From contig OZ244780.1 in NCBI GenBank assembly GCA_965219565.1, positions 2,790,001 to 2,854,000 on the forward strand: a stretch of DNA of 64,000 nucleotides, in the 5' to 3' direction. Under the pieces are notes generated by a model. The model did not search any database. It saw nothing but the letters and a program-made list of their open reading frames with translations, and had not been told where the DNA came from. The stretch is from DAOUJI01 sp965219565. Its GTDB lineage: Bacteria > Chloroflexota > Dehalococcoidia > Lucifugimonadales > JAGWBF01. Below, piece after piece: positions 16,339 through 23,752 of the stretch; position 1 is the stretch's first letter, and every line of letters begins with the position of its first letter. Position numbers and translations under genes: made by a program.

Positions 16339-16536
16339 GTTGCGTCCACCCCTCTCGCCGCGTCTGTGCTCATCACATCCCCTTCTTGCAGGTCCGGGCT
16401 CGTTGACCCTGACAACTGTTCGGGCTTTAATGAGCATGGTGCGGCGGCTGACGCTAAAGTTCGGTCTTTAGAGGACCATGATTCCTGCGGCCTGCCGCAC
16501 CCTGACTCCCACACACTAACACGTCTTCATCACACA
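15369..16536 (-). mobile_element. IS110-family insertion sequence, copy A
   Basis: About 1.17 kb. Comparison with copy B (49655-50822) shows one base difference (T at 15481, C at 49767) and sudden loss of identity just left of 15367, so the right end lies at the transposase stop. On the other side identity continues into a REP-like target. Assuming the usual CT core, the junctions read GGAAT-CT-TGTGTGATG (upstream end) and ACAGTTG-CT-AA (downstream end). No target duplication or terminal inverted repeat is seen, as expected for IS110. The near identity means recent movement. Confidence 0.85.
16339..16536 (-). ncRNA. Candidate bridge RNA of IS110 copy A
   Basis: 198-nt non-coding end upstream of the transposase. 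5' loop: stem GTGCGGC (16500-16494) with GCCGCAC (16445-16439), enclosing AGGAATC (16486-16480), an apical hairpin GGTC-CTCTAAA-GACC (16477-16463) and CTTTAG (16459-16454). AGGAATC equals the left target strand GAGGAATCT; CTTTAG is complementary to CTAAAG, which follows the same motif in the unoccupied repeat at 49556. 3' loop: stem GCTCAT (16435-16430) with ATGAGC (16373-16368), enclosing ACAGTTG (16419-16413), identical to the last 7 bases of the element before its CT. This matches the target- and donor-binding loops known from IS621. The right-donor guide was not found clearly. Confidence 0.65.
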
Positions 16537-16580
16537 AGATTCCTCACACCGCTTCGCGGCGTTTGAAATGACAGTGTGGG
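16537..16580 (-). repeat. REP-like repeat that is the insertion target of IS110 copy A
   Basis: On the plus strand AGATTCCTCACACCGCTTCG then CGGCGTTTGAAATGACAGTG. It contains the hairpin CGCTTCGCGGCG-like core and is the inverted partner of the repeat at 15247. Bases 16539-16563 are identical to those beside copy B and belong to the target, not the IS. Confidence 0.7.
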
Positions 16581-16598
16581 GGTGATCGGAACGCCCGC

Positions 16599-16626
16599 TT
16601 GACACGCCCTAGCCGGATGGTATGAT
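16599..16626 (+). promoter_or_regulatory. Sigma-70 type promoter ahead of a structured leader
   Basis: Perfect TTGACA (16599-16604), 16-bp spacer, TATGAT (16621-16626). Confidence 0.7.
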
Positions 16627-16632
16627 TTAGTT

Positions 16633-16771
16633 GCCATCCACCCGGTGAGGGGGTGAGCCATAAGCGGGACAATCGTGGCCGCCGGAACCACAGAAGGCCC
16701 GGACGGTCGAAATAGCCGAAAGAGCTTTTCGCCTTTCCCCTTGAACAGGGGGAAAGGCATTTTATTGTTTT
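16633..16771 (+). ncRNA. Structured leader or small RNA with intrinsic terminator
   Basis: About 140 nt between a good promoter and a strong terminator, with no reading frame of note. It contains CGAAA-GAGCT-TTTCG and several G+C-rich segments able to pair (ACCCGGTG..., GGCCCGGACGG...). The transcript would end 4 bases before the P1 peptidase ATG. That can mean either an independent small RNA or a transcription-attenuating leader such as a riboswitch. I do not recognise a known class. Confidence 0.45.
16731..16771 (+). terminator. Rho-independent terminator before P1 peptidase gene
   Basis: GCCTTTCCCC (16731-16740) pairs with GGGGAAAGGC (16749-16758), 10 bp, followed by ATTTTATTGTTTT. Confidence 0.85.
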
Positions 16772-16775
16772 CATC

Positions 16776-17759
16776 ATGACCGACCGAGGAATCGTCGATA
16801 CTCCCGGCATTCGGGTCGGTCACTGCACCAACCTGGATGGGGCGACAGGGTGCACCGTCATCCTGGCGATGGATGGAGCGGTGGCTGGTGTAGACGTGCG
16901 GGGCGGGGCTCCAGGCACGAGAGAGACGGACCTACTCAGGCCTGGGAATCTGGTGGAAAAAGTACATGCGGTCCTGCTCAGCGGAGGCTCCGCGTTTGGT
17001 CTAGACGCTGCGGCAGGCGTCGTGAAGTATTTGGAAGAGAAGGGTGTGGGATTTGAGGCTGGAGCCGTGAAAGTCCCCATAGTGGCGGCTGCGGTCCTCT
17101 ACGACCTGGGGCTCGTGACGCATACGGCAAGGCCTGAGGCCGACGACGGATACAGGGCCTGCCTGTCGGCGACTAACCGTGCAGTGGAAGAGGGATCGGT
17201 GGGGGCAGGCACGGGCGCCACGGTGGGCAAAGCCCTGGGAATGGAACGGGCCGTCAAGGGGGGCGTCGGCACCGCCACAGTCCGCACCGGCGATGGTCTG
17301 ACCGCGGGCGCCATAGTTGCCGTCAACGCTTTCGGCGGAGTGGCGGACCCGCGGACCGGTTGCATTCTGGCAGGGCCGCGCGAAGCATCGACGGGAGAAT
17401 TCCTGGACTCGGTGGAAGTCTTGCTCTCTCAGAATTCCAGTGCAACAGCGCCCGCAGGCGTCAACACCACCATCGGAGTGGTGGCCACAGACGCAAAGCT
17501 CACCAAGGAGCAGGTCCACCACCTAGCTAGAGTCAGCCACGACGGGCTCGCGATGGCCATAAGGCCTTGCCACACCATACGAGACGGAGACTCCATGTTT
17601 GCCCTCGCCACAGGCAGCTCGCCGGTGGAGGCTGACCTGACGGTTCTGGGAGCCGCCGTCGTGGAGGCAGTGAGCTTGTCGATAGTGCGGGCCGTGACGC
17701 TGGCCACGGGCCTAGGCGGAGTTCCTTCGGCTGCCGAATGGAAAGGGTCTCTTGAATAA
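16776..17759 (+). CDS. P1-family (S58/DmpA-like) autoprocessed peptidase
   Basis: 327 residues. Typical start GIVDTPGIRVGHCTN, then LLSGGSAFGLDAAAGV (about 68-83), VGAGTGATVGKALG (about 146-159), and near residues 229-240 VNTTIGVVATDA, the Asn-Thr-Thr site where this family cleaves itself to expose a Thr/Ser nucleophile. Members hydrolyse small amides or beta-peptides; the substrate here is not known. ATG at 16776 comes only 4 bases after the leader's T-run and lacks a Shine-Dalgarno, which is odd: it may be reached only when the leader is read through. Its end overlaps panG by 8 bp, linking it to the pantothenate genes. Confidence 0.85.
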   Translation: MTDRGIVDTPGIRVGHCTNLDGATGCTVILAMDGAVAGVDVRGGAPGTRETDLLRPGNLVEKVHAVLLSGGSAFGLDAAAGVVKYLEEKGVGFEAGAVKVPIVAAAVLYDLGLVTHTARPEADDGYRACLSATNRAVEEGSVGAGTGATVGKALGMERAVKGGVGTATVRTGDGLTAGAIVAVNAFGGVADPRTGCILAGPREASTGEFLDSVEVLLSQNSSATAPAGVNTTIGVVATDAKLTKEQVHHLARVSHDGLAMAIRPCHTIRDGDSMFALATGSSPVEADLTVLGAAVVEAVSLSIVRAVTLATGLGGVPSAAEWKGSLE

Positions 17760-18621
17760 CGGAGCCATAGGATTCATTGGCGCCGGATCGGCGGGGACCG
17801 GCCTTGCCCTGGCGCTGCACAACGCCGGATACGGGGTCGTCTGTGTCTCCAGCCGCACCCCTGAATCGGCTCGTAATCTGGCGGGGCTGATTCCGGGATG
17901 CGAGGCCGCGTCAACGGAAGACCTGACCGCCGCCTGTGACATCGTGTTCATTACGGCGCCTGACGACTCCATCGAGGAGATTGCGTCCAAGGCGCAGTGG
18001 AGGACGGGCCAGCTAGCGGTGCATTGCAGCGGAGCTTTGTCGTTGGAACCTCTAGAGCTCGTAAAGCAGGCGGGCGGCCTCAGAGGAGCCTTCCATCCCT
18101 TCCAGACCTTTGCTGGGATAAAGTCTGCGGGCGAGGCTGCGGAGCGTGTGCGGGGAGTCACGTTTGCCGTTGACGGAGACGTTCCGGCCCTTGAAACCCT
18201 GACAAAGATGGCCCAGGCGATGGGAGGCAAGGCCATAACCCTGGAGGACGGCGACCGCCCGATGTACCACGCGTCTGCGGTTATCAGCTGCGGATACTTG
18301 GGCGTCCTCGTCCAAGCCGCCGTGGACGTTTGGAGGGAGATGGGGTTTTCGGACGACCAGGCCCTCTCCGCCATACTGCCCATCGCCAGGACAACCCTGG
18401 ACAACATTTCGCGCTCAGGCGTAGCCCCAAGCGTCACTGGGCCTTTGATGCGGGGGGATAAAGCCACCGTGGCGTCCCACATAAGCTCGCTGGAGAAGAG
18501 ACTGCCTCATCTCATACCCATGTATCGGGACATGGCGCGGGGGACCTACAAGATGGCCTTGGCCAACGGTGTAGACGAGAAGGTGATAGACGAAATCGAG
18601 GAGTTAATGGCGAGTCGTTAG
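17752..18621 (+). CDS. panG: Rossmann/DUF2520 protein, probable ketopantoate reductase PanG
   Basis: 289 residues. N-terminal NAD(P)-binding fold with GAIGFIGAGSAGTGLALALH (about 3-22), then the DUF2520 helical domain (about 125-280) with GAFHPFQTF and MYHASAVISCGYLG (about 165-180). The family includes PanG, which reduces 2-dehydropantoate to pantoate when panE is missing. Position fits: panB, which makes the substrate, and panC, which uses the product, follow directly. Starts at a TTG (17752) overlapping the previous stop; no better start matches the Rossmann N-terminus. The enzymatic call is inferred from family plus context. Confidence 0.75.
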   Translation: MNNGAIGFIGAGSAGTGLALALHNAGYGVVCVSSRTPESARNLAGLIPGCEAASTEDLTAACDIVFITAPDDSIEEIASKAQWRTGQLAVHCSGALSLEPLELVKQAGGLRGAFHPFQTFAGIKSAGEAAERVRGVTFAVDGDVPALETLTKMAQAMGGKAITLEDGDRPMYHASAVISCGYLGVLVQAAVDVWREMGFSDDQALSAILPIARTTLDNISRSGVAPSVTGPLMRGDKATVASHISSLEKRLPHLIPMYRDMARGTYKMALANGVDEKVIDEIEELMASR

Positions 18622-18683
18622 AGGAATCGGCGTCGTAGGACTACCTGACACGCCGCTCAAAATTCTGATAAGAGGACTGACGA

Positions 18684-19547
18684 ATGAATCGAAGGGTCAC
18701 CGTTAGAGAGATTGCCGCCCTCAAGGCTCGGGGTGAGAAAATCCCCATGGTCACAGCCTACGATTACCCCACGGCAAAGCTGGCGGACGAGGCTGAAATT
18801 CCGTTGATTCTGGTAGGCGACAGCCTGGGCATGGTGATGCTCGGCCATGAGTCCACTATACCGGTCACGATGGAAGACATCATCCACCACACCAAGGCAG
18901 TCGTTCGGGGCGTCAAGAGGTCCATGGTGGTGGCCGACCTCCCCTTTATGACCTACCAGATAGACGCGGCCGAGGCCATGCGGAACGCGGGCCGGCTGTT
19001 GCAGGAAGGCGGCGCCCAATCGGTGAAGCTCGAAGGGGGCGTAAGAGTCGCCGAGACCGTTGCCCGAATCGTGGAGAGCGGCATACCTGTCATGGGGCAC
19101 ATTGGACTGACTCCTCAATCGGTGAATGGCTTTGGCGGCTATAGGGTCAGGGGAAAGGACATAGAAGAAGCGGCCCAGCTAATCAGGGACGCCGTAGCTC
19201 TGGAAGACGCGGGCGCGTATGCCGTCGTGCTGGAGCTGCTGCCCACTTCTCTGGCTGGCGCCATCAGTCGCAGACTGACCATACCGACCATCGGAATCGG
19301 AGCAGGGCCCCATTGCGATGGGCAGGTGCAGGTGCTCCACGATATGCTCGGACTCTTCACCGACTTTGCGCCAAAGCACGCCAGGCAGTACACCAAGCTG
19401 GCGACGACCATTTCCGACGCTCTGCGCCGTTACGCTTCGGATGTCCAGGAAGGAACGTTCCCTGGCGAAAAGGAGAGTTTCGGCATGGACGACGGGGTGA
19501 TGAAGGAAGTTGAGGAGATCGTAGACCAGTCCTTGTACAAACCGTAG
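18684..19547 (+). CDS. panB: 3-methyl-2-oxobutanoate hydroxymethyltransferase
   Basis: 287 residues. It adds a hydroxymethyl group from methylene-tetrahydrofolate to 2-oxoisovalerate, giving ketopantoate. Seen: PMVTAYDYPTAKLADEAEIP (about 20-39), LVGDSLGMVMLGHESTIPVT (Mg ligand region), SVKLEGGVRVAETV (about 113-126), GHIGLTPQSVN and GIGAGPHCDGQVQVLHDMLG (about 204-223). ATG at 18684 follows AAGAGGACTGACGA. Sits between panG and panC. Confidence 0.97.
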   Translation: MNRRVTVREIAALKARGEKIPMVTAYDYPTAKLADEAEIPLILVGDSLGMVMLGHESTIPVTMEDIIHHTKAVVRGVKRSMVVADLPFMTYQIDAAEAMRNAGRLLQEGGAQSVKLEGGVRVAETVARIVESGIPVMGHIGLTPQSVNGFGGYRVRGKDIEEAAQLIRDAVALEDAGAYAVVLELLPTSLAGAISRRLTIPTIGIGAGPHCDGQVQVLHDMLGLFTDFAPKHARQYTKLATTISDALRRYASDVQEGTFPGEKESFGMDDGVMKEVEEIVDQSLYKP

Positions 19548-19564
19548 GAAGCCCGGGTTTCGCT

Positions 19565-20401
19565 ATGGATGTTCTGGACACCGTTAGAGGCTTCAGGGAG
19601 GCCAGAAACAGGGTTGTCGGCTCGGTGGGCCTCGTACCCACCATGGGCAGCCTCCATGAAGGGCACTTGACTCTGGTGCGCAAGGCCCGTAGTGAAAACG
19701 ACGTTGCAACCGTCTCCATATTCGTCAATCCCTCCCAGTTCGCTCAAGGAGAGGACCTGGCCTCTTACCCTAGGGACATGGACAGAGACTTGACGCTCTT
19801 GAGGGACGAAGGAGTGGACCTGGTTTTTGCCCCAACTCCCGAAGAGATGTACCCTCCAGGGTTCGACGCCTGGATTGAGGTGGAAAAGACCTCGGAAGTC
19901 CTCGAAGGAGCGGTTCGCCCCGGCCACTTCCGGGGCGTGGCCACCGTGGTCGCTAAACTGTTCAACATCATCAGGCCACACAGCGCCTACTTTGGCCGGA
20001 AGGACGGCCAGCAGCTGGCGGTGATCAGTCGCATGGTGAAGGACCTGGACATGGACGTGGAAATCGTGGATGTGCCAACGGTGCGGGAAGAAGACGGTCT
20101 GGCCATGAGCAGCCGGAACGTGTACCTGAACCCTGACGAGAGGCGTGCCGCTCCGGTGATTTACAACGCGCTCAACAGAGCTGTGGACTTGTGGCGGCAG
20201 GGTGAGACCAGGTGCGATGCGCTCCGCGCGGAGATAAAGGCCGTGCTGGGCTCTGCACCCCTGGTTTCAAGCATCGACTACGTAAGCGTGGCGGACTCGG
20301 TGACCCTGGAAGAGTTGGACGAGACCGCCCCCCAGGCTATGGTTTCCACCGCCGTTCGCATCGGGAAGGCCCGGCTCATAGACAACGTCCTGCTGGAATA
20401 A
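19565..20401 (+). CDS. panC: Pantothenate synthetase
   Basis: 278 residues. It joins pantoate and beta-alanine with ATP. Seen: VGLVPTMGSLHEGHLTLV (HIGH-like motif, about 21-38), VSIFVNPSQFAQGEDLASYPR, YFGRKDGQQLAVI (about 140-152), and VREEDGLAMSSRNVYL (KMSKS-like, about 174-189). ATG at 19565, 17 bp after panB. With panG and panB it forms a complete route from 2-oxoisovalerate to pantothenate, except for beta-alanine supply. Confidence 0.97.
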   Translation: MDVLDTVRGFREARNRVVGSVGLVPTMGSLHEGHLTLVRKARSENDVATVSIFVNPSQFAQGEDLASYPRDMDRDLTLLRDEGVDLVFAPTPEEMYPPGFDAWIEVEKTSEVLEGAVRPGHFRGVATVVAKLFNIIRPHSAYFGRKDGQQLAVISRMVKDLDMDVEIVDVPTVREEDGLAMSSRNVYLNPDERRAAPVIYNALNRAVDLWRQGETRCDALRAEIKAVLGSAPLVSSIDYVSVADSVTLEELDETAPQAMVSTAVRIGKARLIDNVLLE

Positions 20402-20430
20402 GGCGGCTGGCCCTCTCAGATCTAGCCGCC
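20402..20430. terminator. Convergent hairpin between panC and the PQQ lipoprotein gene
   Basis: GGCGGCT (20402-20408) and AGCCGCC (20424-20430) form a 7-bp stem. It overlaps the stop of the minus-strand gene. Confidence 0.45.
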
Positions 20431-22548
20431 TCCGGGAAGCTCCAACGCCAGCAGCATAGGCGGGTTCCCGAAACCGACGGGCATAAGCAGCATGGGTCCG
20501 ACTATTGCCGGCCAGGCGTTGATTCCACCCGGAGCCTGGTGGCTCCATACCAGTTCACCGGTCTCCCGCTTGTAGGCGAGAATCCGGCCCGACAGCACGG
20601 AAGTGAACACCAGGTCGTTGACCACCGTCGCGCCTCCGAAAGAGTCCCCCGGAAGCTGCACGTCCCATATAATCTCGCCGGTGGCGGCGTCGATTGCCAC
20701 CAGTTGGCTGTTGAACGAGCCCAGACGGGCGCCCGCGCCTGGACTGGACTCCTCGGGGCTGGAGTAGGTTATGGGGGCGTTGACCACCGAGAGGTAGACA
20801 GCGCCGTCCGCGGCGGCGATGGGAGTCACCACTCCGCCCGCCGCTCCCGGCAGCACTTCAATCGATCCCTCGAACGAGGTCAGATGGTCGTTCTTGTGCA
20901 TGCCGACGGGAATGTCCCACAACACGTTTCCGTCGTCGTCGAGGCCAATGACCCGCCCCATCTTGCCCGTGCTGATGACGACTTCGCGTCCGTCGTCTAG
21001 TTCAACGAGGGCGGTGATCACGGCGTCGCGGTCGAATATGTCGTGAGGGATCGCCTGGTGGCCCCACCGCAGTTCGCCCGAGTCGAGGTCGATGGCCAGG
21101 ATGGAGTCCGTCCACTTGTTGTCTCCCGGCCGGCTGGAGCCGTTGGGGAAGCCTGCGGCCCCTGGGAAAGGATACGGGTTGGAGATGCCCCAGTAGGACA
21201 CTCGGCGGTCTAAGTCGATGGACGGCGGATACCATGCCCCGCCGCCGCTGTTGATGTCGGGGCGGCCCCAAACGTCTTCCGATTCGATGGTGTTGAAGGA
21301 CCAGAGGATGTCGCCCGTTTGCTGGTCCAAGGCGTACAGCGTGCCTCTGGCGCCCGGCTGTGAGAGAGAGGACGTGGCGGCCAGCACTTTGCCGTCGGCC
21401 ACAGTCGGCTGGATGTTGACGGCGCCTCCGTTCATCAGGATTGGGGTAGCCCACAGCTCTTTTCCGGTTTCGGCGTCGTAGCCGGCTATCCCCCATCCGG
21501 CCTTATTGGCGAACACCTTTCCGTCATCGACGGCGACCCCGCTGGGCCCGAAGACAGGTGCGTCCGACGGAGCCAGCCACCTGCGCTCGCCGGTGACCAG
21601 GTCTATAGCGTGGACGTTGGTGTTCAGGTCCCCCAGGTAGACCGTCTCGTCGGCTACTATGGGCGTGGTGGCTGCGGCGCCTGAGCCCGGGCTTAGGGGC
21701 AGTAGGTAGCGCCACGCTTCGGTGAGCTGGTGAACGTTCCCGGAATTTATGCTGGACTCGGTGGTGGCCCTGGAGCTGGAGTTGTCGTAGTTTGGCGCTG
21801 GCCACTCGGCCGTAATCTCCAACCCCGGCGGGGCTGCTCGGGGCATGTGTACTAACGTCCCGACGCCGGTTTTCCCTCCGTTGGCTCGGAGGAACGTGGT
21901 GATTCGCCGCCTGGCCTCGAAGTCCGCATCAGGAGAGACGACCACGCTGTCGATGGCGGTGTACCCGTTGTTGTCGAGGGTGTTCACGTCGGCGCCGGCC
22001 TCGACCAGCAGCTCCACCATATCGCCGTCCCCTACGTAAGCCGCCCACTGCAACGGCGTTCCCCCGGAGCTGTCCTTGGCCCTGAGTTCGATATCGGCCC
22101 CGTTATCCAATAGCAGCAAGACGATTGTTTGGTTGCGGGTGACGGCCGCCATGTGCAACGGAAAGGCCCCATAGCCGGGCCCCTGGGTTTCCAGGAACAC
22201 TCCGTTGATGTCTGTCCCGGCCTCGACATGCCCCTTGACCGCCTCGATGTTCCCAGACGCCACGGCGTCAATAATCGGAATGTCGGGCGGGGTGGGGCGC
22301 GCCTCGGGTGTCGATGTAGGGGGCACTGCGGTGGCGGTGGCGGTCAAGGTGGGCGGCGCGGCCGTTGTCGGAGTTGGCGTCAGCTTGGCGGCGGTCGGAG
22401 TAGGTTGCGGTGTGGCTGTGGGGGTGGGCTGCGACGTGGCTGTGGGTTCAGCCGGTATGTCGCCGCCACAGGCGGCGGTGGCCACCAGCAGGGCCGCCGA
22501 CAGCGTCAGAATCCAGGCTAAGGCGGGTTTGGTCCTAACCTGCTTCAT
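20422..22548 (-). CDS. Lipoprotein with ankyrin repeats and a PQQ-type beta-propeller
   Basis: 708 residues from the ATG at 22548 (an earlier ATG at 22599 adds 17 residues but moves the signal inwards). Signal peptide with a lipobox-like end LLVATAAC, a Thr/Pro linker (about 28-85), then ankyrin repeats (about 95-200; GGTPLQWAAYVGDGDMVELL, AGADVNTLDNNGYTAIDSVV), then a propeller of PQQ-dehydrogenase type with repeated GxLYALDxxTGxxLW blades. It is exported and probably membrane-anchored. Joining ankyrin repeats to a quinoprotein fold is unusual. Whether it binds PQQ or is only a structural propeller cannot be told from sequence alone. Confidence 0.8.
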   Translation of the reverse strand: MKQVRTKPALAWILTLSAALLVATAACGGDIPAEPTATSQPTPTATPQPTPTAAKLTPTPTTAAPPTLTATATAVPPTSTPEARPTPPDIPIIDAVASGNIEAVKGHVEAGTDINGVFLETQGPGYGAFPLHMAAVTRNQTIVLLLLDNGADIELRAKDSSGGTPLQWAAYVGDGDMVELLVEAGADVNTLDNNGYTAIDSVVVSPDADFEARRRITTFLRANGGKTGVGTLVHMPRAAPPGLEITAEWPAPNYDNSSSRATTESSINSGNVHQLTEAWRYLLPLSPGSGAAATTPIVADETVYLGDLNTNVHAIDLVTGERRWLAPSDAPVFGPSGVAVDDGKVFANKAGWGIAGYDAETGKELWATPILMNGGAVNIQPTVADGKVLAATSSLSQPGARGTLYALDQQTGDILWSFNTIESEDVWGRPDINSGGGAWYPPSIDLDRRVSYWGISNPYPFPGAAGFPNGSSRPGDNKWTDSILAIDLDSGELRWGHQAIPHDIFDRDAVITALVELDDGREVVISTGKMGRVIGLDDDGNVLWDIPVGMHKNDHLTSFEGSIEVLPGAAGGVVTPIAAADGAVYLSVVNAPITYSSPEESSPGAGARLGSFNSQLVAIDAATGEIIWDVQLPGDSFGGATVVNDLVFTSVLSGRILAYKRETGELVWSHQAPGGINAWPAIVGPMLLMPVGFGNPPMLLALELPGGG

Positions 22549-22723
22549 TGTGGGGCCTTTCAGACAGGGTTTCCGACTACGCAACGGCGCCGAGGTCAAG
22601 GCAGGTGATTATATCATCACGTTATGAGGAGTGACTTCGACGCTAGGCGTCCAGGTTGACCCTCTCCTGACGCCTAGATATAATGATAGTCCGAAAATCG
22701 CTTTATTCAGAGGTAGACCCCAA

Positions 22724-22840
22724 GTGGCGAACGAGACCGGGAAACGTTACATCTGCGGCCAGTGCGGCTCGGAGTTTATAGTGACCAAGGCGGGCGACGG
22801 CTCTATCATGTGCTGCGGCCAGCCTATGGACCTGAAGTAG
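22724..22840 (+). CDS. Desulforedoxin-like mini protein 1
   Basis: 38 residues. GKRYICGQCGSEFIV then IMCCGQPMDL: a CxxC pair and a CC pair, the four ligands of the desulforedoxin iron site. GTG start at 22724; an upstream in-frame extension (from 22631) is not conserved-looking and runs through a likely promoter. AGAGG lies 10 bases before the start. Such domains carry one rubredoxin-like iron and usually serve superoxide reductase or act alone. A second copy follows 30 bp downstream. Confidence 0.75.
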   Translation: MANETGKRYICGQCGSEFIVTKAGDGSIMCCGQPMDLK

Positions 22841-22870
22841 TAGAGCTTTAGAGGTTGAACGGAGCATCCG

Positions 22871-23014
22871 ATGGCGAATCAGCTAGGTAAGCGTTACGTC
22901 TGTGAGACCTGCGGGACCATGATCCTGTGCACCAAGACCGGTGAGGGTGTAGTCCAGTGCTGCGAGTTGGAGATGGAGCTTCAGCAGCCTAAGAAGCTCC
23001 CGTCGTCCGACTAG
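22871..23014 (+). CDS. Desulforedoxin-like mini protein 2
   Basis: 47 residues. MANQLGKRYVCETCGTMILC, then VVQCCELEMEL: CxxC plus CC, as in the gene just upstream, from which it probably arose by duplication (both start MAN..GKRY). There is one extra Cys after the first pair and a basic tail. ATG at 22871, with GAGGTTGAACGGAGC ahead. It ends 3 bp from the convergent lexA stop. Confidence 0.75.
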   Translation: MANQLGKRYVCETCGTMILCTKTGEGVVQCCELEMELQQPKKLPSSD

Positions 23015-23017
23015 CCT

Positions 23018-23677
23018 TTAGACCAGCGCCCGTATAACCCCAACTACCCTCCCCTGCACCTCTACGTTTTCCGCTTGGCAGTAGATGGGCTCCATCTGGC
23101 TGTTGGCAGGCTGAAGGCGCACTTTGTCGCCTTCTACGTATAGCCGCTTCAGGGTGGTCTCATTCTCCATTTTGAGCCGGGCCACCACCATGTCGCCGTT
23201 GTTGGCTTGCGTCATCGGCTCGATGAGAACGATGTCCCCGTCGTCCACCAAGGCGTCTATCATGGAGGTCCCTCGCACCCTTAGAGCGTAGACCTGCCCC
23301 TTAACGCGGAGGATGTCCTGGGTCAGCTCCAGAGTTTCCTGGGAGTCCGAGTCTGTCCAGGCGTCAGCTTCCATGACAGGAGCGGGCTGGCCGGCTGTGA
23401 TGAAGCCAAGCACCGGCGCCCGTATCAGTTCGGGAGCGGTCCGCACATTGGCATGGTAGTCGGGAAGCTCGATGCCCCGGGCGATGTCCGGTTTGCGTGT
23501 TAGGTGCCCGTCCCGTTCCAGCAGTCGCAGGTTGTAGTCCACGACGGAAGTGGAGCTGATGTCGCAGGCCTTCTGAATATCCCGCACCGTGGGGGGCCTT
23601 CCGTTCTCGTCAAAGAAGCTGCGAATGAATTCCAACATGCGTTGCTGCCGGGGAGACGGGTCCTTTTTTCTCAGCAT
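23018..23677 (-). CDS. lexA: SOS repressor LexA
   Basis: 219 residues. Winged-helix DNA-binding domain (about 8-72) with SSTSVVDYNLRLLERDGHL as recognition region. Self-cleavage site Ala95-Gly96 in FITAGQPAP. Catalytic Ser138 in RGTSMIDALVDDGD and Lys177 in TTLKRLY. RecA-stimulated autocleavage would release the SOS genes. Its own promoter has a matching box (23705), so autoregulation is expected. ATG at 23677 follows GAAAGGCACGGCC. Confidence 0.96.
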   Translation of the reverse strand: MLRKKDPSPRQQRMLEFIRSFFDENGRPPTVRDIQKACDISSTSVVDYNLRLLERDGHLTRKPDIARGIELPDYHANVRTAPELIRAPVLGFITAGQPAPVMEADAWTDSDSQETLELTQDILRVKGQVYALRVRGTSMIDALVDDGDIVLIEPMTQANNGDMVVARLKMENETTLKRLYVEGDKVRLQPANSQMEPIYCQAENVEVQGRVVGVIRALV

Positions 23678-23704
23678 GGCCGTGCCTTTCGATAGTCGAG
23701 GCTA

Positions 23705-23718
23705 GAAACAGGTGTTCT
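23705..23718 (-). promoter_or_regulatory. LexA box in the lexA promoter
   Basis: On the minus strand AGAAC-ACCT-GTTTC, flanked by TA on both sides. A TTGACA lies upstream (23752-23747). The spacing puts the box just downstream of the -10, 28 bp before the start codon. Confidence 0.7.
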
Positions 23719-23752
23719 AATAGAACCTAACAGACCTAACTGGAGGTGTCAA

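Noticed and set aside
16339..16437. Longer IS110 transposase start at 16437
   Set aside because: The extra 33 residues are Arg/Gly-rich and overlap the structured end. The ATG at 16338 has GAGAGGGG in place.
15376..16566. 396-residue open frame on the plus strand across IS110 copy A
   Set aside because: It is antisense to the transposase, with no family motifs. The same frame appears over copy B (49662-51005).
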